Shown here: piece after piece, positions 1 through 11,680 of the stretch
How positions within the stretch are numbered: the stretch's first letter is position 1
Layout: every line of letters begins with the position of its first letter
The notes under the pieces: model-generated
The model's database searches: none
Told to the model about the DNA's origin: nothing
Seen by the model: only the letters and a program-made list of their open reading frames with translations
Position numbers and translations under genes: made by a program
DNA from: Candidatus Aalborgicola danicus
Lineage (GTDB): Bacteria; Pseudomonadota; Gammaproteobacteria; Burkholderiales; Burkholderiaceae_C
Direction of reading: 5' to 3'
DNA: 64,000 nucleotides
Assembly: GCA_016703945.1 (NCBI GenBank)
Contig: JADJBC010000044.1
Location: forward strand, 248,001 to 312,000

Positions 1-134
1 GGGATGCGCTGGATGCCGCGTTCGCCACGAACTGCGACCCCCTGACAGGAAAATACCCTCGCGACCCTGCCTATGACCGTTTGTTCACCAAGATCGTGTC
101 GCAGGCGCCCGCCCCCATTGGTTTGGGCAGCTAA
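1..134 (+). CDS. 3' end of an unidentified gene
   Basis: An open frame with codons starting at position 3 runs to a TAA at 132-134 and ends in ...IGLGS. Only about 43 residues are inside the window, including NCDPLTGKYPRD. I do not recognise the family. The stop lies 7 bp from the convergent stop of the thiolase gene, which fits a real gene end. The rest lies before the window. Confidence 0.5.
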   Translation, partial: DALDAAFATNCDPLTGKYPRDPAYDRLFTKIVSQAPAPIGLGS

Positions 135-141
135 GCCACAG

Positions 142-1344
142 TCACACGCGCTTTATCACCAGCGCGATACCCTGGCCCACGCCGATGCACATGGTGCACA
201 GCGCGTAGCGGCCACCACTGCGGTGCAACTGGTTGACCGCAGTGGTTACCAGGCGTGCACCGCTGGCGCCCAGTGGATGCCCCAGGGCAATGGCGCCGCC
301 GTTGGGGTTGACCCGTGCGTCGTCATCCGCCAGCCCGAGGTCGCGCAGCACGGCCAGGCCCTGCGCGGCAAAGGCTTCGTTCAACTCGATGACATCCATC
401 TGGGCCAAATTCAAACCCGTGAGTTCCAGCACCTTGCGTGTAGCGGGTGCCGGGCCGAAGCCCATGATGCGTGGCGCCACGCCAGCGGCGGCCATGCCCA
501 CGATCCGGGCGCGCGGCGTCAGGCCATGGCGTGCGGCTGCCGCCTCGTTGGCCAGCAGCAGCGCGCAGGCGCCATCGTTGACGCCCGAGGCATTGCCCGC
601 CGTCACCGTGCCATCAGGCCGCACCACGCCCTTGAGCTTGGCCAGTGCTTCCAGCGAAGTTGCGCGCGGGTGTTCGTCCTGGGTGACGATGATGGGGGCG
701 CCCTTCTTCTGTGCGATCGACACCGGTGTGATCTCGGCGTCAAAGAAGCCGCTTTGTTGGGCGCGAATCGCGTTCAGCTGCGACCTTAGCGCCATGCGGT
801 CCTGGGCCTCGCGTTCGATGTGGAAATCGGTGGCCACGTTCTCCGCCGTCTCGGGCATGGAGTCCACGCCGTACTGGGCTTTCATCAGCTTGTTGACAAA
901 GCGCCAGCCAATCGTGGTGTCATAGACGGCATTGTTGCGGCTGAAGGCGCTGTCCATCTTGGGCATCACAAAGGGCGCGCGGCTCATGCTTTCCACACCA
1001 CCGGCAATCATCAGTTGCGCCTCGCCGCTTTTGATGGCGCGGGCGGCCGTTCCCACGGCGTCCAAACTGGAGCCACACAGGCGGTTGATCGTAGCGCCCG
1101 GCACCTCGGGTGGCAGACCGGCCAGCAGGGAGGACATGCGGGCCACATTGCGGTTGTCCTCACCGGCCTGGTTGGCGCAGCCGAACAGCACGTCGGTCAC
1201 GGCGGCCCAGTCGACCTGCGGGTTGCGGGCCATCAGCGCGCGCAGCGGAATGGCGCCCAGGTCGTCGGTGCGCACGCTGGAGAGTGCGCCGCCGTAGCGG
1301 CCGAAGGGGGTACGGATCGCGTCACAAATGAAAGCGTGGGTCAT
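142..1344 (-). CDS. pcaF: 3-oxoadipyl-CoA thiolase
   Basis: Thiolase of 400 aa, the usual length for PcaF/PaaJ. It should split 3-oxoadipyl-CoA with CoA into succinyl-CoA and acetyl-CoA, the last step of the box route. The nucleophile is Cys90 in NRLCGSS; the NEAFAAQ and GGAIALGHPLGASGAR motifs and the C-terminal CTMCIGVGQG (second catalytic Cys) are all present. The open frame extends upstream, but the ATG at 1344 begins the typical N-terminus (THAFICDAIRTPFG) and overlaps the stop of the preceding dehydrogenase as ATGA, so translation is probably coupled. It is the last gene of the leftward box operon. A general acetyl-CoA acetyltransferase is less likely given the context. Confidence 0.92.
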   Translation of the reverse strand: MTHAFICDAIRTPFGRYGGALSSVRTDDLGAIPLRALMARNPQVDWAAVTDVLFGCANQAGEDNRNVARMSSLLAGLPPEVPGATINRLCGSSLDAVGTAARAIKSGEAQLMIAGGVESMSRAPFVMPKMDSAFSRNNAVYDTTIGWRFVNKLMKAQYGVDSMPETAENVATDFHIEREAQDRMALRSQLNAIRAQQSGFFDAEITPVSIAQKKGAPIIVTQDEHPRATSLEALAKLKGVVRPDGTVTAGNASGVNDGACALLLANEAAAARHGLTPRARIVGMAAAGVAPRIMGFGPAPATRKVLELTGLNLAQMDVIELNEAFAAQGLAVLRDLGLADDDARVNPNGGAIALGHPLGASGARLVTTAVNQLHRSGGRYALCTMCIGVGQGIALVIKRV

Positions 1345-2828
1345 ACAAATTTCCTGAGCCAGGGGCTGACGCGGTAGCGTTCGCCACGGTAGTGGGCATC
1401 CAGCACATCGAGCAGGGCGATGACCGCCGGGGTATTCCATTGCGCCAGCCATTCGAACGGGCCGGCAGGGTAGTTGACGCCCAGCTTCATCGCCGCATCG
1501 GCACCCTCGGGGGTGCAGACACCTTGCAGCACGGCATCGGCGGCTTCGTTGATCAGCATGGCCAGGGTGCGGGCCACGACCAGGCCCGGCGTATCGGCCA
1601 CGCGCTGGGGTTTGAAATCCAGGGCGGCCAGCCATCGCGCTGCTGTGCCGGTCCACGCCGGCGAGGCACGCAGCGAGGGTGCCCAGGCCAGCGCGGCACC
1701 ATGGCCCACCGAACGGGGAAGATCAAACACCGCCACTTCGGCGCCCAGCTGCGAGGCGGGCCGGCCGTCGGTTAGGCGCAACTGCGCACCATCCACCTCC
1801 AGCCCCAGCCAGTCGCTGGCCTGCACGCGCAAGAACGCCTGGCCGGTCTTTTCCAGCGCGGTGGCAAAGCCTTCCGCCAGCGGACCCTGGCCATGCAGGC
1901 GCAGCAATTTGGCGGTGGGCAAGGGCATGGACTCAATACTCTCGGGCAGCACCGTCGCTGCGCCATCGCCGTAGGCATAAAAGCCGCGGCCCGACTTGCG
2001 GCCCAGCAGCCCGCCATCGACCATCTCGCGCTGCACCAGCGAGGGCACAAAGCGCTTGTCAAAAAAGTTGGCCTCATAGACCGACTGGGTGACCGCCAGA
2101 TTGGTGTCGTGGCCGATCAAATCCATCAACTCGCACGGCCCCATGCGAAAGCCCGCCGCGCGCAGGCAGGCGTCAAGCACGGCGGGCGTGGCGGCCTGTT
2201 CGAGCAGCAGCGCCAGCGTCTCCGCGTAGTAGGGTCGGGCGATGCGGTTGACAATAAAGCCGGGCGTGGAGCGCGCGTGCACCGGCACCTTGCCCCAGGC
2301 TTTGGACAGGTCAAAGATGGCCGCCGCAACCGCCGCATCGGTCTGCAGTCCTGACACCACCTCGACCAGCTTCATCAGCGGCACAGGGTTGAAGAAATGC
2401 ATGCCGACCAGCCGCTGCGGATGCTGCAGGCCGTTGGCAATGGCGGTGACCGAGATCGACGAAGTATTGGTGGCCAGCACACAGTCCGGTGCCACGATGG
2501 CTTCGAGCTGCTGGAACAGGCCCCGCTTAACGGTGAGGTTTTCGACGATGGCTTCCACCACCAGCCGTGCGGACGCCGCGGCTTCGAGTGCGCTGACCAT
2601 TTCAATGCGCGACAGGGTCTGTGCTGCCTCTTCGGCACGCAGCTTGCCCTTGGTGACCAGCGCATCCAGCGTCTTGGCGAGTTTGTCTTTGGCTTCAATT
2701 GCCGCGCCTTCGCGGGTGTCAAAAAGCATCACGGTGTGCCCGGCCTGGGCCGCGACCTGCGCGATGCCGACACCCATGATGCCGGCGCCGACGACCAGGA
2801 TGGGTGCGCCGTTCAGTGTGTGGGTCAT
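1341..2828 (-). CDS. paaH: 3-hydroxyacyl-CoA dehydrogenase (3-hydroxyadipyl-CoA type)
   Basis: Cytosolic NAD-dependent dehydrogenase of 495 aa. It should oxidise 3-hydroxyadipyl-CoA to 3-oxoadipyl-CoA, feeding the thiolase encoded next. The Rossmann motif VVGAGIMGVGIA sits near residues 12-23, TNTSS and HFFNPVPLMKLVEV mark the NAD and substrate domain, and two C-terminal HCDH domains follow (the second around residues 410-490). The length and duplicated C-terminal domain match the PaaH/PaaC group rather than short-chain HADs. Both gene borders overlap neighbours by 4 bp (ATGA), so crotonase, dehydrogenase and thiolase form a tightly coupled set. The symbol is by homology; in this cluster it works in the lower box pathway. 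Confidence 0.88.
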   Translation of the reverse strand: MTHTLNGAPILVVGAGIMGVGIAQVAAQAGHTVMLFDTREGAAIEAKDKLAKTLDALVTKGKLRAEEAAQTLSRIEMVSALEAAASARLVVEAIVENLTVKRGLFQQLEAIVAPDCVLATNTSSISVTAIANGLQHPQRLVGMHFFNPVPLMKLVEVVSGLQTDAAVAAAIFDLSKAWGKVPVHARSTPGFIVNRIARPYYAETLALLLEQAATPAVLDACLRAAGFRMGPCELMDLIGHDTNLAVTQSVYEANFFDKRFVPSLVQREMVDGGLLGRKSGRGFYAYGDGAATVLPESIESMPLPTAKLLRLHGQGPLAEGFATALEKTGQAFLRVQASDWLGLEVDGAQLRLTDGRPASQLGAEVAVFDLPRSVGHGAALAWAPSLRASPAWTGTAARWLAALDFKPQRVADTPGLVVARTLAMLINEAADAVLQGVCTPEGADAAMKLGVNYPAGPFEWLAQWNTPAVIALLDVLDAHYRGERYRVSPWLRKFV

Positions 2829-3622
2829 GGGTGTGGAATCCAGTTGGCGTGGCGTTTGTCCAGAAAGGCGGTAAAGCCCTCGCGGGCTTCGTCGGTGCCG
2901 CGCACGCGGCTGATGGTTTGTGCCGTCAATTCTCGCACTTCAGGGGTGATAGGCCCTGTCGCCAATTGTGCATACAGCTGCTTGATCTCCTGTTGGGCCA
3001 TGGGGCCACCCGCCAGTAGTTCGGTAACCGTGGCATCGACCGCAGCGTCCAGCGCATCCACGGCAACCACCTTGTGTACCAGGCCAATGCTGAGGGCTTC
3101 GGCGGCCAGAATCCGGGTCGTCGCCAACGCCAAGCGCAGAGCCTGGCGCTTGCCCACCGCGTTGACCACATAGGGGCCAATCACCGCCGGCAGGATGCCG
3201 AACCGGGCTTCGCTGACCGAGAACGATGCGCTGTCGGCGGCAATGGCGATGTCACAGGCGCAGGCAAGGCCTACGCCGCCGCCCAGCGCCGCACCTTGCA
3301 GGCGTGCCACCGTGGGTTTGGGGCAGTCCGCTATGCGCGCCAGCATGGCGGCAAAGCGGCGTGCATCGTCCAGATTCCATTCCCGTGAGGCCTGGCTGGC
3401 GCGCTGCATCCATTGCAGGTCGGCGCCCGCGCTGAAGTGCTTGCCGTCGCCCGCCAGCACGATGACGCGCACACTGGCGTCTGCCGCCAACGCGGTGAAG
3501 GCAGTGTCCAGCTCGGCGATCATGGCCTCATCAAAGGCGTTGAAAACCGCCGGGCGCGACATGGTCACCTGTGCCACGCCAGCGGCGCGCTGATTAACAG
3601 ATAGGGTGCTGTACGTCGGCAT
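2825..3622 (-). CDS. enoyl-CoA hydratase/isomerase family protein
   Basis: Crotonase of 265 aa. The ATG at 3622 (PTYSTLSVNQRAAG) was preferred over a longer open frame because it starts at the usual family position and lies 2 bp after the boxA stop. Visible motifs are the oxyanion-hole segment HFSAGADLQWM, ALGGGVGLACACDIA and SEARFGILPAVIGPYV. The first catalytic Glu position of classical hydratases is replaced by Gly-Val (GGGVGL) while the second (SEARFG) is kept, as in methylglutaconyl-CoA hydratase-like and isomerase-like members. In context it should isomerise and/or hydrate dehydroadipyl-CoA before the dehydrogenase. It is the only stand-alone crotonase in the operon, so it may carry out more than one step. 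Confidence 0.85.
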   Translation of the reverse strand: MPTYSTLSVNQRAAGVAQVTMSRPAVFNAFDEAMIAELDTAFTALAADASVRVIVLAGDGKHFSAGADLQWMQRASQASREWNLDDARRFAAMLARIADCPKPTVARLQGAALGGGVGLACACDIAIAADSASFSVSEARFGILPAVIGPYVVNAVGKRQALRLALATTRILAAEALSIGLVHKVVAVDALDAAVDATVTELLAGGPMAQQEIKQLYAQLATGPITPEVRELTAQTISRVRGTDEAREGFTAFLDKRHANWIPHP

Positions 3623-3624
3623 CT

Positions 3625-4920
3625 TCAATACGTCTCGAGGTGCAAACGGCCTTCGGCTTTGAGCGCGGCGCCTATGGTTTCCCAAGACAAGCCGGCCTGT
3701 TGGGCCACGTCGCGCAGCGCCAGCACCACGCCCTCCTCCATGCTTTTGAGTCCGCAGACATAGAAGAACGTGTTGGGGTCGGCCAGCAGCAGGGCCAGAT
3801 CGGCGGCACGCTCGCGCATCAGGTCCTGCACATAGCGCTTGGGTTGCCCCGGTGTGCGCGAGAAGGCGAAGTTGATGTCGATGAAATCCTTGGGCAGGTT
3901 TTGCAGCGGGCCGAAGTAGGGCAGTTCTTCTTTCGTGCGTGCGCCAAAAAACAGCATTAGTTTGCCGCCCTCAAATTTTCCGGACTGGCGCAAGCGCCGC
4001 CGCCATTCGGTCATGGCCCGCATCGGCGCGCTGCCGGTGCCGGTGCAGATCATCACGATATGGGAGCGCGGGTGGTTGGGCATCAGGAAACTGGCGCCAA
4101 AGGGGCCAATCACCTGCACTTTGTCGCCCACCTGCAGGTCGCACATGTAGTTGGAGGCCACGCCGCGCAGGGGTTGGCCCTGCGGGTCTTCCAGCACGCG
4201 TTTGATCGTCAGCGACAGGTTGTTGTAACCGGGGCGCTCCCCATTGCGCGGGCTGGCAATCGAATACTGCCGTGGGTGATGCGGGCGGCCGCTGGCGTCC
4301 ACACCGGGCGGAATGATGCCGATCGACTGGCCTTCGAGCACCGGGAATGGCATGCTGCCGAAGTCCAGCACGATGTGGTGGGTGTCGTATTCGTGTCCCA
4401 CGGCCGTGACGCGCACATTGCCGGCCACGGTGGCGGTGATGGTCTTCGCGGCGGCCTTGGGGCCATAGAGATTGGTGTAGGCGTGGGCCGCCGACCAGGG
4501 CGGCAGTGTGGCGCCATACTGCGCGCTCTGGAAGCTGGTTTCTCCGCTGGCAGCGGCGGGCAACACCGGTGCCACGGGCATGTCGGCGGGCGCCAAAGCG
4601 CTCGCTGAGCCGGGGGTTGATCCGGCCGCCACGCCCTGGGCTGCCAACTGTTCCGCCGTCAGTTCGGCGGGCAATTCATCCCAGCCCAACTGGTCGGCCA
4701 CGCTGTAGGCACGCACGCGCGGCATGGTGCGCCAGTTGTCGATGGAGCCCGTCGGACAGGGCGCGATGCAGGCCATGCAGAGGTTGCACTTTTCGGCATC
4801 CACCACGTAGTTGCGTGTGTCGTGGGTGATGGCCGCCACCGGGCAGATCGCTTCGCAGGTGTTGCAGCGAATGCAGATCTCGGGGTCGATCAGGTGTTGC
4901 TGGATGACGGCTTCTGTCAT
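3625..4920 (-). CDS. boxA: benzoyl-CoA 2,3-epoxidase reductase component BoxA
   Basis: Flavoprotein reductase of 431 aa that passes electrons from NADPH to the oxygenase BoxB. The N-terminus carries two CxxCxxCxxxC clusters (Cys16/19/22/26 and Cys45/48/51/55) for two [4Fe-4S] centres. A low-complexity Ala/Pro linker follows (about residues 90-140), then a ferredoxin-NADP reductase module with RQYSIASPRNGE (FAD binding), GTGSAPMRAM (NADP binding) and a C-terminal Tyr, as in FNRs. The ATG at 4920 is chosen because the ferredoxin domain begins at once; the longer open frame has no domain ahead of it. It is separated from boxB by a 358 bp gap with an inverted repeat pair, which is unusual inside a box operon. 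Confidence 0.95.
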   Translation of the reverse strand: MTEAVIQQHLIDPEICIRCNTCEAICPVAAITHDTRNYVVDAEKCNLCMACIAPCPTGSIDNWRTMPRVRAYSVADQLGWDELPAELTAEQLAAQGVAAGSTPGSASALAPADMPVAPVLPAAASGETSFQSAQYGATLPPWSAAHAYTNLYGPKAAAKTITATVAGNVRVTAVGHEYDTHHIVLDFGSMPFPVLEGQSIGIIPPGVDASGRPHHPRQYSIASPRNGERPGYNNLSLTIKRVLEDPQGQPLRGVASNYMCDLQVGDKVQVIGPFGASFLMPNHPRSHIVMICTGTGSAPMRAMTEWRRRLRQSGKFEGGKLMLFFGARTKEELPYFGPLQNLPKDFIDINFAFSRTPGQPKRYVQDLMRERAADLALLLADPNTFFYVCGLKSMEEGVVLALRDVAQQAGLSWETIGAALKAEGRLHLETY

Positions 4921-5001
4921 GGAGTTGTCTCTCTGTATTCTGGCTCGCTTGTGTATTTTGCGCCGTTCGTATGGGTAACTTCGTTCGATGCGTTGGCTCG
5001 G

Positions 5002-5096
5002 GATCAGGAGGGTTGGGTGCACTACTCCGTTCGTGTCCCCCGGCCTTCGGCCTCCTCCTTGACCTCACTGCGCAGTACACCCCAACCACCTGATCT
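5002..5096. repeat. intergenic palindromic repeat, copy 1 (boxA-boxB gap)
   Basis: The 358 bp between boxB and boxA holds no gene. Its centre is an element whose ends are inverted: GATCAGGAGGGTTGGGTG at 5002-5019 pairs imperfectly with the complement of 5077-5096 (CACCCCAACC..CTGATC). Inside are a GGCCTTCGGCC hairpin (5042-5052) and the segment CTCCTCCTTGACCTCACTG. A diverged copy in opposite orientation follows at 5142-5226. This resembles a REP/BIME-type mobile intergenic repeat; that classification is inferred. Confidence 0.6.
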
Positions 5097-5141
5097 TGCG
5101 TAGCGTTTAGGCTCGCCTACCAGCCATACCGTTCGCAGCAG

Positions 5142-5226
5142 CGGGGGGGGTGTGCCGCAGCGAAGTCAAGGAGGAGCAGAGGGCTTTGCCCTCTGCGGGG
5201 GACATGAGCGGAGGTACGCACCCCTG
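5142..5226. repeat. intergenic palindromic repeat, copy 2, inverted
   Basis: The reverse complement of this stretch shares TGTCCCCC, CTCCTCCTTGAC and TCGCTGCGGCACACC-like blocks, in the same order, with copy 1 at 5002-5096. The variable centre forms a perfect hairpin, CAGAGGGC-TTT-GCCCTCTG (5178-5196), in place of the shorter GGCC hairpin of copy 1. The transcript between boxB and boxA could therefore fold into a large structure, either by pairing the two copies or as two separate hairpins. Confidence 0.6.
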
Positions 5227-5278
5227 ACCCGCTGAGGGTTCAGCACAAACCTAGCCATGCAAGCCACAAACCAAACCA

Positions 5279-6706
<1,428 letters not shown>

Positions 6707-6762
6707 GCTGGTCTCCAGGGTAATAATGGTGCGGCTGCGGTTTTATAGGATGCGGACCGTTG

Positions 6763-8457
<1,695 letters not shown>

Positions 8458-8478
8458 GGGCTGCTCTCCTTGGTTTGA

Positions 8479-8556
8479 AGCATTAAAATGCGTTGATCGA
8501 CATCAGTAGACGCATGATAGTGCATCAATTCAAACGACGCAATGCATTTTTATGCA
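8479..8556. promoter_or_regulatory. three-site YGCA-N6-TGCR array, probable BoxR operator
   Basis: The 114 bp between boxR and boxC contains three 14-bp sites with identical half-site spacing: AGCA-TTAAAA-TGCG (8479-8492), CGCA-TGATAG-TGCA (8511-8524) and TGCA-TTTTTA-TGCA (8543-8556). Their centres are exactly 32 bp apart, about three helical turns, so all face one side of the DNA. TGCA half-sites are the known recognition element of BzdR, the paralogue of BoxR. That BoxR binds here and responds to benzoyl-CoA is inferred. The site nearest boxC ends 22 bp before its GTG start. A near-FNR sequence (TTGAT-CGAC-ATCAG) lies at 8493-8506 between the first two sites. Confidence 0.7.
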
Positions 8557-8571
8557 TCTTTCGAAAATATT

Positions 8572-9546
8572 TCAAACCGGCAGCTGAAGAACCTTTCGAA
8601 CCATGGCCCGCAGGGCCACAAAAGTCGGCTCCAGCGGCTGCGCGCTGGTGTCGAGCTTGTATTGGGCCTTGGAGTAAAAGGCCGCGCGGCCAGTGAGGAT
8701 GCCCTTCAGGTCTTCCATGGCTTCCTTGCTGGCCGCCATGGGGCGCAGGTCGCCCTGCGCGGCCACACGCTTCATGTGGTCCTCGGGGTCGGCCTGCAAC
8801 CAGACGGTGGTGCAGTGGGCCAGCAACTGGTTGAAGGTGGCGGCATCGGACACCAGGCCGCCCGGCGTGGCGATCACCGCCTCGGGGTAGATCTGGATGG
8901 CTTCTTCCAGCGCCCGCCGCTCGTAGCGTCTATAGGCGTTGACGCCATACAGCGCCTGGATTTCCGACACGCTGCAGCCGGCAAACTTTTCGATCTCGCG
9001 GCTCAACTCCACAAAGGGAAAGCCCAGGTCATCGGCCAGCATTTGGCCCAGCGTGGACTTGCCGGCGCCGCGCAGGCCAATCAGTGCGATGCGCGGGCTC
9101 AAGGCCGCATTGCCGCCACCCGTACCCAGCATTTCGCCGATGGCAATGCGCACGCGCTGCAGCGTGGCGTCGTCGCGCTGCTCCAGCAATTCACGAATCA
9201 TGAGCCATTCGGGCGACGAGGTCGTCACATCCCCAATCAGCTCCCCCAGCGAACACTGCAGGGCACCGGCCACTTGCAGCAGCACCAGGATGGAGGCATT
9301 GCCAACGCCGTATTCCAGATTGGCCAGATGCCGCTCGGACACATCGGCGACCTGGGCCAGGGCCTTGCGGGTCATGCCCCGGCGTGCGCGCAGGGCGCGT
9401 ACGCGGTCACCGAGTGCCGATAGGAAGGGGTTTTTCTCGCTAGCTTCCGTTCCCTCATTGGGAATGCTCAAAGCTTGGGCGCCCTGCAAATCGGGGGGCG
9501 GGATGCTAGGTGTTAACCCGGGCGTATGCAATATAGTGCTTGACAT
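8572..9546 (-). CDS. boxR: transcriptional regulator BoxR (XRE helix-turn-helix plus shikimate-kinase-like domain)
   Basis: 324 aa. Residues about 45-105 form an XRE-type HTH (RVRALRARRGMTRKALAQVA, SERHLANLEYGVGN). Residues about 150-320 resemble shikimate kinase, with Walker A GLRGAGKST (157-165). This two-domain plan is that of BoxR/BzdR, where the kinase-like domain senses benzoyl-CoA and the HTH represses box promoters. About 40 extra N-terminal residues precede the HTH. The ATG at 9546 has no clear ribosome-binding site; the in-frame TTG at 9531 is an alternative. The gene faces away from DUF4863-boxD and sits upstream of boxC on the same strand, so it can control both arms. Confidence 0.93.
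   Translation of the reverse strand: MSSTILHTPGLTPSIPPPDLQGAQALSIPNEGTEASEKNPFLSALGDRVRALRARRGMTRKALAQVADVSERHLANLEYGVGNASILVLLQVAGALQCSLGELIGDVTTSSPEWLMIRELLEQRDDATLQRVRIAIGEMLGTGGGNAALSPRIALIGLRGAGKSTLGQMLADDLGFPFVELSREIEKFAGCSVSEIQALYGVNAYRRYERRALEEAIQIYPEAVIATPGGLVSDAATFNQLLAHCTTVWLQADPEDHMKRVAAQGDLRPMAASKEAMEDLKGILTGRAAFYSKAQYKLDTSAQPLEPTFVALRAMVRKVLQLPV
9527..9540. promoter_or_regulatory. TGCA-N6-TGCT site overlapping the boxR start
   Basis: TGCA-ATATAG-TGCT has the same 4-6-4 geometry as the boxC operator array and lies on the first codons of boxR, on the side facing the divergent DUF4863-boxD-bclA genes. A weaker match, TGCA-CAATAA-TTCA, lies at 9576-9589. Together they suggest autoregulation of boxR and control of the rightward operon. 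This is inferred from motif similarity. Confidence 0.45.
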
Positions 9547-9636
9547 GACGAAGCGATAGTCTTATGGTTCAGGCATGCACAATAATTCATTGCGCAACTT
9601 TAAGCAAGTACAAAAGTCAGCACGGAGCCTTCCCCC

Positions 9637-10101
9637 ATGCCATCTACCCAATTTCGCGAACAGATTGCGGAACTCAGCGCCCAATTGGCCGGGCGCTCCC
9701 TCGACGCCAGCCTGGATGCCTGGCTGAATGCCGAGCACGGCGCCACCTCCACCACCTATGCAGCGCTGAAGCAAAGCTGTGAAACCGGCGTGTCGGAAGG
9801 CTGGCTGTGCGACCGCGAAGGCGGCGGCATCCGCTACGGCCGCATCTTCAAACCCGCGCCAGATCTGCAGGGCTTCTCGGTCGATGTCGTCGACATGAAG
9901 GACATCGCCGGCCCCCACCACGCCCACCCCAATGGCGAGATCGACCTGATCATGCCGCTGGACGACGGCGCCCGATTTGATGGTCGCCCCGCCGGTTGGC
10001 TGGTCTGCCCACCCGGCAGCGCGCACCGCCCCACCGTTACCGGGGGCCGTGCCCTGGTTCTTTATCTGTTGCCTGAAGGCAGCATCACTTTCACCCGCTA
10101 A
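9637..10101 (+). CDS. DUF4863 family cupin-like protein of box clusters
   Basis: 154 aa, no signal peptide. The N-terminal helix region (FREQIAELSAQLAG) is followed by a cupin-like half with HHAHPNGEIDLIMPLDD (His/Glu metal-ligand pattern) and WLVCPPGSAHRPTV. These match the DUF4863 family, which recurs in aerobic benzoyl-CoA gene clusters and is related to p-hydroxylaminobenzoate lyase. Its step in the box pathway is not established; a role in protecting or processing an aromatic-CoA intermediate is a guess. A GGAG lies 9 bp before the ATG. It is the first gene of the rightward operon, 9 bp ahead of boxD. Confidence 0.8.
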   Translation: MPSTQFREQIAELSAQLAGRSLDASLDAWLNAEHGATSTTYAALKQSCETGVSEGWLCDREGGGIRYGRIFKPAPDLQGFSVDVVDMKDIAGPHHAHPNGEIDLIMPLDDGARFDGRPAGWLVCPPGSAHRPTVTGGRALVLYLLPEGSITFTR

Positions 10102-10110
10102 TTCAAAAAC

Positions 10111-11661
<1,551 letters not shown>

Positions 11662-11680
11662 CAAAAAGCGAGGCAACACC

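Noticed and set aside
1345..1656. N-terminal extension of the thiolase frame
   Set aside because: It lies entirely within the dehydrogenase gene; thiolases start at the ATG at 1344.
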